A DNA stretch of 64,000 nucleotides from assembly GCA_020832105.1 (NCBI GenBank), contig JAFIFH010000064.1, positions 19,614 to 83,613 on the forward strand, in the 5' to 3' direction. Both the position numbers and the translations under genes were made by a program. Positions 18,429 through 28,743 of this stretch are shown piece after piece. The stretch comes from Idiomarina sp. (GTDB lineage Bacteria; Pseudomonadota; Gammaproteobacteria; Enterobacterales; Alteromonadaceae). Position 1 is the first letter of the stretch; every line of letters starts with the position of its first letter. The notes beneath the pieces were generated by a model. It was not told where the DNA came from. It saw nothing but the letters and a program-made list of their open reading frames with translations, and did no database searches.

Positions 18429-19253
18429 ATGGCGCTCTACGCGGTAGGTGACATACACGGATGCATTGACGAACTCAGGCTTCTGCTGGACAAAGTCGGG
18501 TTTGAGCCCGGGGTCGATGAGTTATGGAGCGTCGGTGACCTGGTTGGTCGTGGACCACATTCAAAACAGGTCTTAGAGTGTGTCGACGCTTTAGGGTCGT
18601 CATTTCGTTGCGTGCTTGGTAACCACGACCTGCATTTACTCAGCGTGCTTTGCGGAGTAAAACCAGCTAACCCCAAAGACCGTACGGAACTAATTCATCA
18701 GGGGCCCGAGCGTGATTACTGGATTGACTGGCTACGTCGCCAACCGCTCATGCTGCAGGATTCCCACCATCAGTTAGCGATGGTTCATGCTGGTATTTTT
18801 CCCGAGTGGAGCATTGACCAGGCTCAGCAACTCGCAGATGAAGTCAGTCAGATACTGCAACAAGACGACTTTATCGATTACCTCGCAGCGATGTATCACA
18901 ACGAGCCTCACTGCTGGGACAATGCATTAAGCGGTCATGCCCGCTTTCGCTTTATTGTCAATGCCTTTACCCGCATGCGTTATTGCTCCCCCCCTACCCC
19001 CGACCACCCCTTGGCGATGGAGCTAAGTGTCAAGACCACGCCTTGTCAGGCTCCCGATACCTTAAAACCTTGGTTTAACTTTTGGCCTCAGCTGCCGATA
19101 ACCTTAGTATTCGGCCATTGGGCTGCGTTGAACGGGCAAAGTCAGCGTCAGGATATCCGCGCACTGGATACCGGCTGCGTATGGGGCGACCGACTCACTT
19201 TTTTCAAGCTGAGTGAAGATCGACTCATCCAGCAACCGGCCATTGCAAAGTAA
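18429..19253 (+). CDS. apaH: Diadenosine tetraphosphatase (symmetrical)
   Basis: 274 residues (E. coli 280), a metallophosphatase hydrolysing Ap4A to two ADP and removing NpnN-type RNA caps. Metal-binding motifs are GDIHGC (8-13), GDLVGRGP and GNHD, with His in VHAG and GHWAA. It is the last gene of the surA-pdxA-rsmA-apaG-apaH unit. A short 8-bp inverted repeat follows its stop codon. Confidence 0.96.
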   Translation: MALYAVGDIHGCIDELRLLLDKVGFEPGVDELWSVGDLVGRGPHSKQVLECVDALGSSFRCVLGNHDLHLLSVLCGVKPANPKDRTELIHQGPERDYWIDWLRRQPLMLQDSHHQLAMVHAGIFPEWSIDQAQQLADEVSQILQQDDFIDYLAAMYHNEPHCWDNALSGHARFRFIVNAFTRMRYCSPPTPDHPLAMELSVKTTPCQAPDTLKPWFNFWPQLPITLVFGHWAALNGQSQRQDIRALDTGCVWGDRLTFFKLSEDRLIQQPAIAK

Positions 19254-19274
19254 GATTTAGTTTCAGACTAAATC
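19254..19274 (+). terminator. Hairpin after apaH, possible weak terminator
   Basis: GATTTAGT (19254-19261) pairs with ACTAAATC (19267-19274) around a 5-base loop immediately after the apaH stop. It is AT-rich and lacks a T tract, so termination strength is uncertain. Confidence 0.35.
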
Positions 19275-19393
19275 CAGACACTGACACATAGCGCGTGAAG
19301 GACCTGAGGAATAGCGTTTTCCAAGCGTCCTGATTTTCGTTATAGTGCGTTCATTATAATAACTAAGTATCAGGTTGTGGGTAGGAGAGAACC

Positions 19394-21391
19394 ATGAGGT
19401 TAACCGTTGCAGCACGGGTGATAGGTGGCTTTGCCATTATTACCATTATGCTTTTGATCATAAGTTTGTCATCCTTTTTTAGTTTGCAGAGTATTGGCAA
19501 ATCCTCTGAAGAAGTGAATGATGTAGCCATTCCTTCACTGATTGGTGTGGCGAATTTACAAACCGAATTACTCCAGCTATCGAACAATCAAACCGAAGCA
19601 TTTCATAGTACTAGGTTGGCCACCGTCGAGGGCCTTGAACAGGACTTCGCGACAGCCTCTGGCAATGTCGACCGTGAACTTGCAGAACTTCGGCGTCGAC
19701 TCGACACCGGTGCTCAGCGGGATCTGGTTAACGAGCTGGGCACTGACATCCAGCGTTTTACCACCCAGGTTGCCGATATCTTTGCTGCACAAATCAACTT
19801 TCTGCAACTTGCTGATCGTCGTGATGAACGGTTAAGCGATGTCGAGTTTTCAGCTGATGACGCAGCCATGCTGCTACTTGATCTTACAGACGTTGAAGAC
19901 CTTCCAGCCGAGGTCTACAACCAGGCGGGACTGCTTGAGAATAACTTAAACAGCTTAGTGACCCTCGCGTACGACATGGTCGGCGTCGAGGAAATGGGTC
20001 GTGCAGATATTATCCGTAGTGAAATTGACGTTGCCATCCAGTCCAGCCGCGAGCGCCTGAGCGGAATTCAAAGCATGAGTAGTCAGTCCATTCTTGACGA
20101 CGTCGAAGCGTATCTGGACAGTGCCAGCAACGCCTTATTAGACGACAACCAATCATTGGTCAATACAGTGCTTGACCGCTTACAAGCCCGCGCCGACGCC
20201 GAAAACTTGCTGGCTGAGAATAATCGATTAATGGATCGAATTCTGACGGACATGGCGAGCTTGCAATCTGAGGTCCAGCAGCTTGCAGACAATGTGCAGG
20301 GCTCTGCCGCCAACGCTATCAGCCGCAGTGCATGGTTGAACTCAATACTGACGATCATTTCGATAGCTTTTGCGGTGATTATCGGCTTCCTCGCAGTGCG
20401 CTCTATTAGCCGCCCTCTTGGCCAGGTCAACAGTATGTTGAATACGCTAGCCAATGGTGATCTGACCGGTCGCCTAGACGACAGCTCGAAAGACGAGTTC
20501 GGCGAGTTGTCTGGCAATATTAATAAGTTGATTCTTAATCTGCGGCACTTAATTGAAGGCATTGCTGACCGCGCAACGCAACTTGCTACTGCCGCTGAGG
20601 AATCATCCAGCGTATCCGCACAATCACGTAATTCGATTCAGGAGCAGCGCTCACAAGTCGAACAAGTGGCGACCGCAACTCAGGAAATGAGCAGCACCTC
20701 CACCGAAATGGCGGGTGGTGCCAACCAGGCGCTGCAGGAAATCCAGCATTCTGACGAAGAAGCCAAACGCGTGCGCGTAATCTCTGATGAGAATAAGCGC
20801 ACCATTCAAGCGCTTGCTGAAGAGATTCAAAACGCGTCTGATGTGATTAATCAGCTGTCAGAGAACAGTGCCAATATTGGTGGCATACTGGATGTCATTC
20901 GTGGCATTGCCGAGCAAACCAACCTGCTCGCCCTGAATGCCGCGATTGAGGCAGCACGCGCCGGCGAGCAAGGCCGAGGTTTTGCGGTGGTTGCCGATGA
21001 AGTACGCACCCTGGCTAGCCGCACCCAGCAGTCCACTGAAGAGATTCAGAATATGATTGAACGCCTGCAAACAGATTCAAGCCGTGCGGTCAGTGTCATG
21101 GAGCGTGGCCGTACTCAAGCACAAACCTGTGTCACTCAGTCCGATGAAGCGTCGGTTGCGTTACAAGCGATTACCGAGTCGGTGCACCAGGCGTCCGACA
21201 GTAGCACGGCGATTGCAGCCGCAGCCGAGCAACAAAGTGCAACTGCACAGGACATCAGCGAAAAACTCGAAGAAATCGTGGCGATTGCTGAGCAGGCTGA
21301 AGCGGGTGCCAAACAAACCTCGCAGGCCAGTGAAGAGGTCGCCAAGCTATCCGCTGAAATGCAGGACAGTGTGAAGAGCTTCCGCCTGTAA
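19394..21391 (+). CDS. Methyl-accepting chemotaxis protein
   Basis: 665 residues. TM1 is near residues 10-32, followed by a long, helical, acidic periplasmic region (about 33-310) with no obvious Cache or PAS motif. TM2 lies near 314-336, then a HAMP domain ([20 protein letters not shown]) and a C-terminal signalling domain. The hairpin tip [28 protein letters not shown] is intact (described here in parts: [18 protein letters not shown], then [10 protein letters not shown]). There is no C-terminal CheR-binding pentapeptide. ATG at 19394 follows GGAGAG, and a TATAAT hexamer at 19355-19360 may be its promoter. Ligand unknown. Confidence 0.93.
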   Translation: MRLTVAARVIGGFAIITIMLLIISLSSFFSLQSIGKSSEEVNDVAIPSLIGVANLQTELLQLSNNQTEAFHSTRLATVEGLEQDFATASGNVDRELAELRRRLDTGAQRDLVNELGTDIQRFTTQVADIFAAQINFLQLADRRDERLSDVEFSADDAAMLLLDLTDVEDLPAEVYNQAGLLENNLNSLVTLAYDMVGVEEMGRADIIRSEIDVAIQSSRERLSGIQSMSSQSILDDVEAYLDSASNALLDDNQSLVNTVLDRLQARADAENLLAENNRLMDRILTDMASLQSEVQQLADNVQGSAANAISRSAWLNSILTIISIAFAVIIGFLAVRSISRPLGQVNSMLNTLANGDLTGRLDDSSKDEFGELSGNINKLILNLRHLIEGIADRATQLATAAEESSSVSAQSRNSIQEQRSQVEQVATATQEMSSTSTEMAGGANQALQEIQHSDEEAKRVRVISDENKRTIQALAEEIQNASDVINQLSENSANIGGILDVIRGIAEQTNLLALNAAIEAARAGEQGRGFAVVADEVRTLASRTQQSTEEIQNMIERLQTDSSRAVSVMERGRTQAQTCVTQSDEASVALQAITESVHQASDSSTAIAAAAEQQSATAQDISEKLEEIVAIAEQAEAGAKQTSQASEEVAKLSAEMQDSVKSFRL

Positions 21392-21414
21392 GGCGATTTT
21401 AGGAAACCCCAGGC

Positions 21415-21448
21415 AAAAAAAAGGTGTCACTTTAGTGACACCTTTTTT
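21415..21448. terminator. Bidirectional rho-independent terminator between mcp and tyrS
   Basis: GGTGTCAC (21423-21430) and GTGACACC (21435-21442) form an 8-bp stem around TTTA. It is flanked by an A tract on the left and a T tract on the right, so it works for both convergent genes. Confidence 0.92.
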
Positions 21449-21466
21449 ATTTTGTCGACCCGCAGA

Positions 21467-22663
21467 TTAGCTTAGCGTTATTCGTGCAAACTTGCGCTTG
21501 CCGACCTGGTACACGGCTTTGGAACCCGCAGCGCACTGTAACTTACTATCCTCAACTTTATCACCATCAATCTTCACCGCGCCCTGCTTAATCATGCGCA
21601 GGGCTTCAGAGGTGGACACCACCAATCCTGCTGCTTTTAACACTGACGCAATGCCTAACTGATCCGGCTCAAGTTCAAGGCTTAGCTCAGGCATGTCATC
21701 GGGGATCGCATTTTTTTGAAAACGCTGAGTGAAGTCCTGATGTGCCGACTGCGCAGCAAGATCATCATGGAAGCGTGCAATGAGTTCTTTGGCTAATTCA
21801 ATTTTAATGTCGCGCGGGTTCTCACCATTTGCTGCGCGCTCTTTGAGGTCTGCAAGCTCCGCTTCAGAACGGAAACTCAACAATTCGAAGTAACGCCACA
21901 TCAACTCATCAGACACCGACATCACCTTACCAAACATCTCGTTTGGCGCGTCGGTAATACCAATATAATTGCCTAACGACTTCGACATTTTCTGCACGCC
22001 GTCAAGGCCTTCAAGCAGGGGCACAGTAATTACGGTTTGCGGTGCCTGGCCCTGCTCTTTTTGCAACTCCCGACCCATCAGCAGGTTAAAGCGCTGATCA
22101 GTGCCACCCATTTCGATGTCAGCTTTAAGTTCAACAGAGTCCCACCCTTGAATAAGCGGGTAGAGAAATTCGTGAATCGCAATGGGCTGGCCACCTTGAT
22201 AGCGCTTTTTGAAGTCATCACGCTCGAGCATCCGGGCGACCGTCTGAGTGGCGGCCAGTTTGATCAAGCCTGCCGCGCCTAGAGCGTTCATCCACTCACT
22301 GTTGAACCGCACCTCTGTTTTATCAGCATCGAGAATTTTGAACACCTGCTCTTTGTACGTTTCTGCGTTGGCCAATACATCGGCTTCAGACAGAGGCTTA
22401 CGGGTCACATTTTTACCCGTCGGGTCGCCGATCATACCGGTGAAGTCGCCGATCAGAAAAATCACTTTGTGGCCCATGTCCTGCAAGATTTTCAGCTTAT
22501 TAATCAACACCGTATGGCCTAAATGCAGATCAGGGGCGGTAGGGTCAAAGCCTGCTTTAACGGTCAGGGTTTTGCCGCTGGCTAACTTCTTTTCCAGTTC
22601 GTCCTGTAACAGCACTTCATCGACGCCACGCAACAACTCGGCTATACCCGGCTTAGCATTCAT
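21467..22663 (-). CDS. tyrS: Tyrosyl-tRNA synthetase
   Basis: 398 residues. The class I HIGH-type motif is HLGH (47-50) and the KMSKS motif appears in [10 protein letters not shown]. The C-terminal S4-like domain ([14 protein letters not shown]) binds tRNA. The length and the HLGH variant fit the TyrZ-like group found in many marine gammaproteobacteria rather than the 424-residue E. coli form. ATG at 22663 follows AAGGAAAAG. It is divergent from the M23 peptidase gene across a 186-bp gap. Confidence 0.96.
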   Translation of the reverse strand: MNAKPGIAELLRGVDEVLLQDELEKKLASGKTLTVKAGFDPTAPDLHLGHTVLINKLKILQDMGHKVIFLIGDFTGMIGDPTGKNVTRKPLSEADVLANAETYKEQVFKILDADKTEVRFNSEWMNALGAAGLIKLAATQTVARMLERDDFKKRYQGGQPIAIHEFLYPLIQGWDSVELKADIEMGGTDQRFNLLMGRELQKEQGQAPQTVITVPLLEGLDGVQKMSKSLGNYIGITDAPNEMFGKVMSVSDELMWRYFELLSFRSEAELADLKERAANGENPRDIKIELAKELIARFHDDLAAQSAHQDFTQRFQKNAIPDDMPELSLELEPDQLGIASVLKAAGLVVSTSEALRMIKQGAVKIDGDKVEDSKLQCAAGSKAVYQVGKRKFARITLS

Positions 22664-22849
22664 TTCTTTTCCTTACCATGAAATTTTCATCTATGTCGCA
22701 TTCTACTTGATTTTTGTGGCGCTTTTAAGCATTCTGGACCATATAACAATAGGGTGGTCATTATCTAACCAAGTTGATATGATCAGCTCAGGTTGCAAAA
22801 CCACAAATAACAACGAGCGCTAAATTCAAAGAAGTTCATAGGTCAGCAT

Positions 22850-24214
22850 ATGACACAATTTATCTACCGCCTGCCACGCCAGCATAAAGTGGTCATTTCA
22901 CTTGTGCTTGCTGCATTACTGCTTTTGGCATTGTTGCCATCAGAACAAGCGAGCGCGTCCCGTAATACGACGTCAGCCGAAGCCCTGGAGCTTGGCAAGC
23001 GGTACAGCCTCAAGCTGCCAGAAGTTGACCCGACAGCACCGTCACAGCCGTCGACAGACGCCGTGGTGGAACAGGCCGAAGTGGCTGCTCAGCTGCAGGT
23101 ACTGGCAAATGAGTCTCCCGACGAGCTTCAATGGCAAAGTTACCAGGTCCGCTCCGGTGACAGCATGGCGCGCATTTTTAGTCGACTGGGCCTAACCCCG
23201 CAACAACTATATCGGGTAACCCAAGCCGAAGATGCCGCCCTATTGCAACGTATCCACCCCGGCGATCGGCTCAATATCGGTCTCACCGCAGACGGCGAGC
23301 TTGGCCAACTGTCCTACGATTTGAGTGACGTTGAAACCCTGTTTATAACCGCCGATGAAGACGGCAGATTTGCCAGCTCCCGCGAACTCAAAGAAGTTGA
23401 AATACGCTATGGCTTTGCCGATGCTACGATCTCCAGCAGCTTCTGGAACGCTGGTGTTCAAGCTGGGTTAACGCAAAGCCAAATCATGAATCTGGCGGAA
23501 TTGTTTGGTTGGGACGTCGACTTCGTCATGGACATCCGCCCAGGGGACAACTTCAGTGTCCTGTTCGAACAACGTTTTATCGATGGCGAATATGTGGGTT
23601 CCGGGCGCATCGTAGCTGCTGAATTTGTTAACCAGGGCGACTCGTTTAAAGCCATTCGTCATGACAACGGCAACTATTACAAACCTGATGGCAGCAATAT
23701 GCGCCAGGCCTTTATTCGTGCCCCGGTCGCATTCAACCGGGTCAGCTCTGACTTTAATCCACGTCGAGTGCACCCGGTCACCGGGCAGGTGCGTGCGCAC
23801 AATGGCATCGACTATGCAGCTGCCACTGGCACCCCAGTCATGGCTGCGGGCGACGGTCGGGTGGTACAAAGCGGATTCAGCGACCTGAATGGCAACTATA
23901 TTTTTATCCAGCATGGCGAACGCTACATGACCAAATACCTTCACCTGCATCGTCGTGATGTCCAGCGTGGCGCTCGGGTTCGTCAAGGGCAGCGTATTGG
24001 CACCGTTGGCGCAACCGGTCGGGTGACCGGCCCACACTTGCATTATGAGTTCCTCGTTGACGGTGTTCATCGCAACCCACGCACCGTAGAGTTGCCAGCA
24101 GCTGAGTCCTTACCAAAAGGTGAGATGCCTGCTTTCAACATGATGGTTCAGCAACGTCTGGCACAAATCCAGAGCCACCGCGAGCAGCAGTTAGCAATGC
24201 GTTCTGGCGACTAA
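22850..24214 (+). CDS. M23 family murein DD-endopeptidase with OapA/LysM-like domain (MepM-like)
   Basis: 454 residues. An N-terminal TM/signal segment (VVISLVLAALLLLALLP) is followed by a LysM-like/OapA domain (YQVRSGDSMARIFSRLGLT, about 98-150), a linker domain and a C-terminal lysostaphin-type peptidase. Zinc ligands are His317 and Asp321 in HNGIDYA and His396/His398 in HLHYEF. By analogy to MepM it cleaves D-Ala-mDAP crosslinks so new glycan strands can be inserted. Placement between tyrS and anmK is common in gammaproteobacteria. Confidence 0.93.
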   Translation: MTQFIYRLPRQHKVVISLVLAALLLLALLPSEQASASRNTTSAEALELGKRYSLKLPEVDPTAPSQPSTDAVVEQAEVAAQLQVLANESPDELQWQSYQVRSGDSMARIFSRLGLTPQQLYRVTQAEDAALLQRIHPGDRLNIGLTADGELGQLSYDLSDVETLFITADEDGRFASSRELKEVEIRYGFADATISSSFWNAGVQAGLTQSQIMNLAELFGWDVDFVMDIRPGDNFSVLFEQRFIDGEYVGSGRIVAAEFVNQGDSFKAIRHDNGNYYKPDGSNMRQAFIRAPVAFNRVSSDFNPRRVHPVTGQVRAHNGIDYAAATGTPVMAAGDGRVVQSGFSDLNGNYIFIQHGERYMTKYLHLHRRDVQRGARVRQGQRIGTVGATGRVTGPHLHYEFLVDGVHRNPRTVELPAAESLPKGEMPAFNMMVQQRLAQIQSHREQQLAMRSGD

Positions 24215-24261
24215 GCCATATACGTTCAGCCAGACGACTCGCCAATGTCCGTGTAGCAAAT

Positions 24262-24297
24262 AACGCCTGCCAGTGATTGTCAGGCGTTTTTTATTTT
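24262..24297 (+). terminator. Rho-independent terminator after the M23 peptidase
   Basis: AACGCCTG (24262-24269) pairs with CAGGCGTT (24281-24288), followed by TTTTATTTT. It lies between the peptidase stop and anmK, so anmK probably has its own promoter or depends on read-through. Confidence 0.85.
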
Positions 24298-24329
24298 ATA
24301 ATCGGTAGTATTTTTTCAGAGGTCTAAGC

Positions 24330-25439
24330 GTGGAAGCCACTTACTACATCGGTTTAATGTCGGGTACCAGTCTTGATGGCCTGGACATCGTCGTTTGTCA
24401 GTTCGACAACGACGGGCGACCACAGGTAACGTCCTCCACCACCGTATCATTACCAGACCCTTTGCGATCACAGCTGTGGCAGCTAACACAGCCTGGTGGT
24501 GCCGAGCTTGACCAATACGGGTCACTTGATCGCCAGTTCGCTATATTCTGCAGCGACGCTATTGTTCAGCACTTACAAGCCCAAGGGATTGATGCACAGC
24601 ATGTCATCGCCATTGGCAGTCATGGGCAAACAGTTCGCCACCGTCCACAATCGGAGCCCGCCTTCACCCTTCAGCTGGGATGTGCGTCGACCATGGCCGC
24701 ACTGACCGGAATCGATGTCATCGCAAACTTTCGCCAGAAAGACATTGCGCTGGGTGGCGAGGGAGCCCCGCTGGCCCCGGCTTTCCATCGCGCACAATTT
24801 TTCCAGCGTGGCACACAGCGCGCTATTGTGAATATCGGAGGAATCGCCAATCTGACGCTTTTTGACGCCAATGGTGAGATGACGGGGTTTGATAGCGGCC
24901 CTGGTAATTGCTTAATGGACAGTTGGTACCGCCTACATCACCCACAGGCGACGCATGAGTATGATCATAATGCTGGCTGGGCCAGCCTTGGTCAGGTCAA
25001 CCAAGGCCTGCTAGAGGACTGTTTAGCTGACGCCTATTTTCAGCGCCAGGGTCCACGCAGCACAGGTCGCGAATATTTTCACTTGCCGTGGCTGCAAGCT
25101 AAGTTAGCGGGCAGTGCGATAGCACCGGTTGATGTTCAACGTACTTTGCTTGAACTGACCGCGCGAAGTATTGCTGAAGCGATCTCAATTCAGCCAGACG
25201 CGTGCTTTCTATGTGGTGGCGGTGTACATAACCCGCTACTGCATGCGCGCTTGCAACAGCTGCTCGCCGGGACAGACGTTCAAAGCAGTGCCAAACTTGG
25301 GATTGATCCGGATGCGGTCGAGGCCCTTGCCTTTGCCTGGCTGGCCTGGTGTTTTGTCAATCGCCGCCCGGTTGACCTGCGTGCGGTCACTGGCGCTCAA
25401 CGCAAAACTATCCTCGGCGGACTGTTCCTGGCTGCCTAG
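24330..25439 (+). CDS. anmK: Anhydro-N-acetylmuramic acid kinase
   Basis: 369 residues, equal to E. coli AnmK. It phosphorylates and opens 1,6-anhydroMurNAc released from recycled murein. Motifs are YIGLMSGTSLDGLD (N-terminal phosphate loop), GSHGQTVRH near residue 95, VNIGGIANLT, and FDSGPGN. The start is GTG at 24330 after CAGAGGTC. In cells with AmgK/MurU and Mpl, as in this window, its product feeds peptidoglycan recycling. Confidence 0.96.
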   Translation: MEATYYIGLMSGTSLDGLDIVVCQFDNDGRPQVTSSTTVSLPDPLRSQLWQLTQPGGAELDQYGSLDRQFAIFCSDAIVQHLQAQGIDAQHVIAIGSHGQTVRHRPQSEPAFTLQLGCASTMAALTGIDVIANFRQKDIALGGEGAPLAPAFHRAQFFQRGTQRAIVNIGGIANLTLFDANGEMTGFDSGPGNCLMDSWYRLHHPQATHEYDHNAGWASLGQVNQGLLEDCLADAYFQRQGPRSTGREYFHLPWLQAKLAGSAIAPVDVQRTLLELTARSIAEAISIQPDACFLCGGGVHNPLLHARLQQLLAGTDVQSSAKLGIDPDAVEALAFAWLAWCFVNRRPVDLRAVTGAQRKTILGGLFLAA

Positions 25440-25472
25440 ATTCTACAGCATAGGCCCGACTATATAATCCGT

Positions 25473-25505
25473 GCCGCTGAGTGTCGTTGACGACGACTCA
25501 GCGGC
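25473..25505. terminator. Strong hairpin between convergent anmK and pepQ
   Basis: GCCGCTGAGTGTCGT (25473-25487) pairs with ACGAC-G-ACTCAGCGGC (25490-25505), giving about 15 base pairs with one bulged G and a 2-base loop. There is no T tract, so it may stop transcription only with Rho or protect mRNA 3' ends. Confidence 0.55.
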
Positions 25506-25519
25506 GACACAGCTTCAGG

Positions 25520-26827
25520 CTACTTTTCTTCGGCAAAGGCGTCGCGGGTGATATTTTCAACGCCATCTTCTGTCACATGCACGCTGTCTTCAATGCGCAC
25601 ACCACCATAAGGGCGCAGTTCAGCGATACGTGTCCAGTTAAAATCGTCGTTACCATCAAATGCTTCTAACAACTGATCGACCACATACAGGCCCGGCTCT
25701 ACGGTGAACACCTGACCCGGCTCAATATCACGTAATAAACGTAAGAATGGGTGACGTGCACTACGTTCAAAGCTTTGCCCGTCTGCGGATTTAAGGAACC
25801 CGCCCACATCATGCACCTGCAGGCCAATGTAATGGCCCAAACCGTGCGGGAAGAACGCATTGGTGTAACCGCGCTCGTAGACTTCTTCCGGACTGATTTT
25901 GAAGAAGTTAAAATCAACCAGGATTTTCGCAATCATATGATGCATCTGAACGTGCAGGTCATAGTACGACATGCCCGGTTTAATCGCCCGGATAATTGCC
26001 TGCTCTGCCTGATCAACTGCCTCAACCAATTCCTGGTAAAAGCCACTTTTTTGCGCTGCATAGGTGCGCGTAATATCGGCACAGTAGCCGTTATAGAGCG
26101 CGCCTGCATCGATTAGAAATGAACGCGACTCGGCAGGTGCGGTGCGATCGTATACATCGTAGTGCAAAATAGCGGAATGCTCGTTGAGCGCAATAATCGA
26201 ATTATATGGCACTTCCTGTTCACGAAACTTAATCGCATTCAGATACGCATGCTGAATTTCAATCTCGCTGGCACCTGCATAAAATGCATCACGTGCAGCA
26301 TTGTGCGCACGGGCAGCAATGCGATTGGCCTTACGCAGGCAATCAAGTTCATATGCGGTTTTTTGACTGCGCTGGAAGTGCAGATGATCAATCAGGTTCT
26401 GCGGATTGCGCGCACCCAACTGCCAGCTGGTCACAGGTTCATATTGCTCGCCGATAAAGGCCGCAGCGGTTAGTTTATCGCCTAAGTCTGAACGCACTTG
26501 GGCCAGGTTATCCACCACTTTGAGTTCTACATGGTCCTGCCATTCAGCGGTGGGGATCTGTACCGGGGCATGCCAGAAATCACGTGGTCTGAACAAATAC
26601 ACACGGGGCTTCTGCCCTGGCTGGTAATAGATGAAACTCTTCGGGCTTTCGGTAATGGGTAACCAGTACTTGAACATTGGGTTGACGCGAAAGGGGTAAG
26701 GATTGTCATCCAGGAAAGCAACTGCCGGCTGACCGCTATAAATCAGCACGCTGTCAAAACCAGTCGCTGTTAACGCCTCGTCAAAACGCTGTTGCACCGT
26801 TGCAATGTGGTTCGCGTAATTGCCCAT
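25520..26827 (-). CDS. pepQ: Xaa-Pro dipeptidase (prolidase) PepQ
   Basis: 435 residues (E. coli 443), an M24 metallopeptidase cleaving dipeptides with C-terminal proline. Metal ligands are visible in LIDAGALYNGYCADITRTY (two Asp), HGLGHYIGLQVHD (His), FTVEPGLYV (Glu) and GGVRIEDSVHV (Glu). Alteromonas prolidases of this group were also studied as organophosphorus acid anhydrolases; that side activity is only a family property here. It is monocistronic by appearance. Confidence 0.95.
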   Translation of the reverse strand: MGNYANHIATVQQRFDEALTATGFDSVLIYSGQPAVAFLDDNPYPFRVNPMFKYWLPITESPKSFIYYQPGQKPRVYLFRPRDFWHAPVQIPTAEWQDHVELKVVDNLAQVRSDLGDKLTAAAFIGEQYEPVTSWQLGARNPQNLIDHLHFQRSQKTAYELDCLRKANRIAARAHNAARDAFYAGASEIEIQHAYLNAIKFREQEVPYNSIIALNEHSAILHYDVYDRTAPAESRSFLIDAGALYNGYCADITRTYAAQKSGFYQELVEAVDQAEQAIIRAIKPGMSYYDLHVQMHHMIAKILVDFNFFKISPEEVYERGYTNAFFPHGLGHYIGLQVHDVGGFLKSADGQSFERSARHPFLRLLRDIEPGQVFTVEPGLYVVDQLLEAFDGNDDFNWTRIAELRPYGGVRIEDSVHVTEDGVENITRDAFAEEK

Positions 26828-26866
26828 ATATCCCTCACAAGTATTTATTAATTGCTGCTCAGTGTA

Positions 26867-26897
26867 ACAAAAAAAGGGGCGCCATGCATGACGCCCC
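26867..26897 (-). terminator. Rho-independent terminator of the DUF3718 gene
   Basis: Read on the minus strand, GGGGCG and CGCCCC form a stem around ATGCATG, followed by a run of seven or more T. It lies 30 bp after the stop of the minus-strand gene at 26927-27310. Confidence 0.9.
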
Positions 26898-26926
26898 TTC
26901 CTCTCAAAATTTGTCGTTGGTCGTAT

Positions 26927-27310
26927 TTACTGACCTAAGCGGCTGCGCACTGAGGCCACAACTTCGGAGCTACCGTAGCCGGAGGATTCAGCCCAGGCAA
27001 GCATAGGTTCACCATTGACTGTGTCTCCCTCGATCATGCTTGCAGGTAACTGACGCGTGATCAGGTCACCGACCTGCGCTGCTTCTGCGGTAATCGCAAA
27101 CTGGAGCATGCTATAACCATTACAACGGACGCCGTCGTAAATATTACGGACGCGCATGTTGTTGTTACTTAAGATTGTACGTAAACGCTGACGGTCGTCT
27201 GCACTTATCGCGGTGCATATTCCTTCTGCAATTTCATTTGCCGCGGCCGGGGTGTGAACCGAACCTGCAATCAGACCTGTGGCTATCACTGCCAACGCCA
27301 ACTTTTTCAT
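26927..27310 (-). CDS. Exported DUF3718-like protein
   Basis: 127 residues with a clear signal peptide (KKLALAVIATGLIAGSVHTPAAA). The mature part matches my recollection of the DUF3718 pattern: ICTAISADDRQRLRTIL, then RVRNIYDGVRCNGYSMLQFA, with two conserved cysteines that could form a periplasmic disulfide. A strong AGGAG lies seven bases before the ATG at 27310, and a dedicated terminator follows, so this is a single-gene transcript. Function unknown. Confidence 0.8.
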   Translation of the reverse strand: MKKLALAVIATGLIAGSVHTPAAANEIAEGICTAISADDRQRLRTILSNNNMRVRNIYDGVRCNGYSMLQFAITAEAAQVGDLITRQLPASMIEGDTVNGEPMLAWAESSGYGSSEVVASVRSRLGQ

Positions 27311-27455
27311 CTAAAACTCCTAAAAGCATGCTGAATAAAAATCTGCTCAATTTTTGCGCCTAATGGCACCTATGGCAAGTTATTTCGTGTAGGCAGAATG
27401 TTAACTTTGCACGCGGTCACTGAGCTTATTTTGTTAATTTTCATGAGCGTAAAAT

Positions 27456-27489
27456 ATCAACGCCAGCCCTTGTCTGGGCTGGCGTTGAT
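27456..27489 (-). terminator. Perfect 14-bp hairpin downstream of erpA
   Basis: Arms ATCAACGCCAGCCC (27456-27469) and GGGCTGGCGTTGAT (27476-27489) pair perfectly around a 6-base loop. It lies in the 257-bp gap 27311-27567, about 80 bp past the erpA stop. The minus-strand trailer is only ATTTTA; on the plus strand the trailer is AGATTTTTG. The rest of the gap shows no gene. Confidence 0.7.
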
Positions 27490-27567
27490 AGATTTTTGTT
27501 AGCACCTTAAACAGACAACTGGTCGGATCCCTTCAAAGTCACTTTGCCAGGCTTTAAGCAGCATCCT

Positions 27568-27915
27568 TTAAACCGCAAATGAAGCACCGCAACCGCACGT
27601 CGTCGTGGCATTTGGGTTGTTGACAAAAAACCGTGAACCCTGCAGCCCTTCCTCGTAATCCACCACGCCACCAACCAGGTATTGCAGGCTCATCGGATCG
27701 ACGACAAGGGCGACGCCTTCGCGTTCGATTTCCATATCACCAGGATTAACGGTTTCCTCAAAAGTAAAGCCATACTGGAAACCTGAGCAGCCTCCACCGG
27801 TCACAAATACGCGCAGCTTCAATGCCTCGTTTTCTTCCTCGGTAATCAAGGTTCTGACACGCTTCGCTGCGGCCTCACTAAATTCTATGGGTAACGCCTG
27901 TTCTACACCACTCAT
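27568..27915 (-). CDS. erpA: Iron-sulfur cluster insertion protein ErpA
   Basis: 115 residues of the A-type carrier family. The cluster-binding cysteines are visible in [12 protein letters not shown] and TCGCGASF. The [18 protein letters not shown] segment is nearly identical to E. coli ErpA and separates it from IscA/SufA. The start is ATG at 27915 because GGGAGGTAAG lies just before it; a GTG six codons earlier would place this ribosome site inside the gene. It follows the DUF6776 gene by 4 bp and is probably co-transcribed with it. Confidence 0.94.
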   Translation of the reverse strand: MSGVEQALPIEFSEAAAKRVRTLITEEENEALKLRVFVTGGGCSGFQYGFTFEETVNPGDMEIEREGVALVVDPMSLQYLVGGVVDYEEGLQGSRFFVNNPNATTTCGCGASFAV

Positions 27916-27919
27916 GCCC

Positions 27920-28672
27920 TTACCTCCCGACACCTAGTTGATCATCATCTTGATTGAGTTGCAACGGCACCTCAGGGTCACCTACCAACTCGCCCCAAGG
28001 AAACTGCTGACTGACCTGTCGGCCGCCACGAACACGAATCTCTACCGAGATACTTTCGGGCGACAAGTCGTCTGGTAAACGGAATGTCCCGTCCAGACGG
28101 TTAAAATAATTCATCGCAAAGCTGCGCTCGCCATTGTCATGTTCAACACCGGCTAACTCCAGCACATCATACTCGCTCGACTCGCCATCCCGACTGCCAC
28201 GCAGGGTGATTCGAAAGCCCCCGGTGACCAGGTTCTCCTGGGTACGCTCAAGCTGTAACAAAATCAGCCGAAAATGGAAGACACCATCACTGGCCGGGGT
28301 GATTGTCAGCGAATCAATACTAACACCATCTGCGTCCAGCTCGGGGGCCATAACCCGCTGAAAAAATGCCAGTTCACGACGAATGGCGGCGGTGTCGTCG
28401 TGGGACTGACGTAACTGCGCCTGTAAATTTTCAATCGCTACCCGATCCACATCACGTTCAACCCGAAGAATATTCGTTTGATACTCTAACTGCTCATTCA
28501 TGCGCTGAAGGCGTTGCGTGCGTTCTGTCAGGCGCTCACGTTCAGCGTGTAAAAACCCAAGCCGAGCATTGCCCACTTCATAGCCAACCCACACGCATAG
28601 CACCGCCGCTGCGAGCACTATCAGGGTAAATCGCAGCCGACCAAAACGTTGACGCAAAGCAGCAAAACTCAA
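27920..28672 (-). CDS. DUF6776 family membrane-anchored coiled-coil protein
   Basis: About 250 residues. An N-terminal TM helix ([17 protein letters not shown]) is followed by a coiled coil (about residues 40-105) and a C-terminal beta-rich domain ([22 protein letters not shown]). This layout matches DUF6776 proteins of gammaproteobacteria, whose role is unknown. Start is uncertain: TTG at 28672 has a GAGG upstream; another TTG at 28723 would add 17 poorly conserved residues. It is divergent from hemJ and precedes erpA. Confidence 0.75.
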   Translation of the reverse strand: MSFAALRQRFGRLRFTLIVLAAAVLCVWVGYEVGNARLGFLHAERERLTERTQRLQRMNEQLEYQTNILRVERDVDRVAIENLQAQLRQSHDDTAAIRRELAFFQRVMAPELDADGVSIDSLTITPASDGVFHFRLILLQLERTQENLVTGGFRITLRGSRDGESSEYDVLELAGVEHDNGERSFAMNYFNRLDGTFRLPDDLSPESISVEIRVRGGRQVSQQFPWGELVGDPEVPLQLNQDDDQLGVGR

Positions 28673-28743
28673 GATATTACCAACCTCGTTTGATGTATAG
28701 CTATGGTATGCTTGGATTTCCAAAGACGAATCAGGATTGTACC

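Noticed and set aside
23468..24070. 200-codon minus-strand frame in the M23 peptidase gene
   Set aside because: Antisense to conserved zinc-binding motifs; no start signals.
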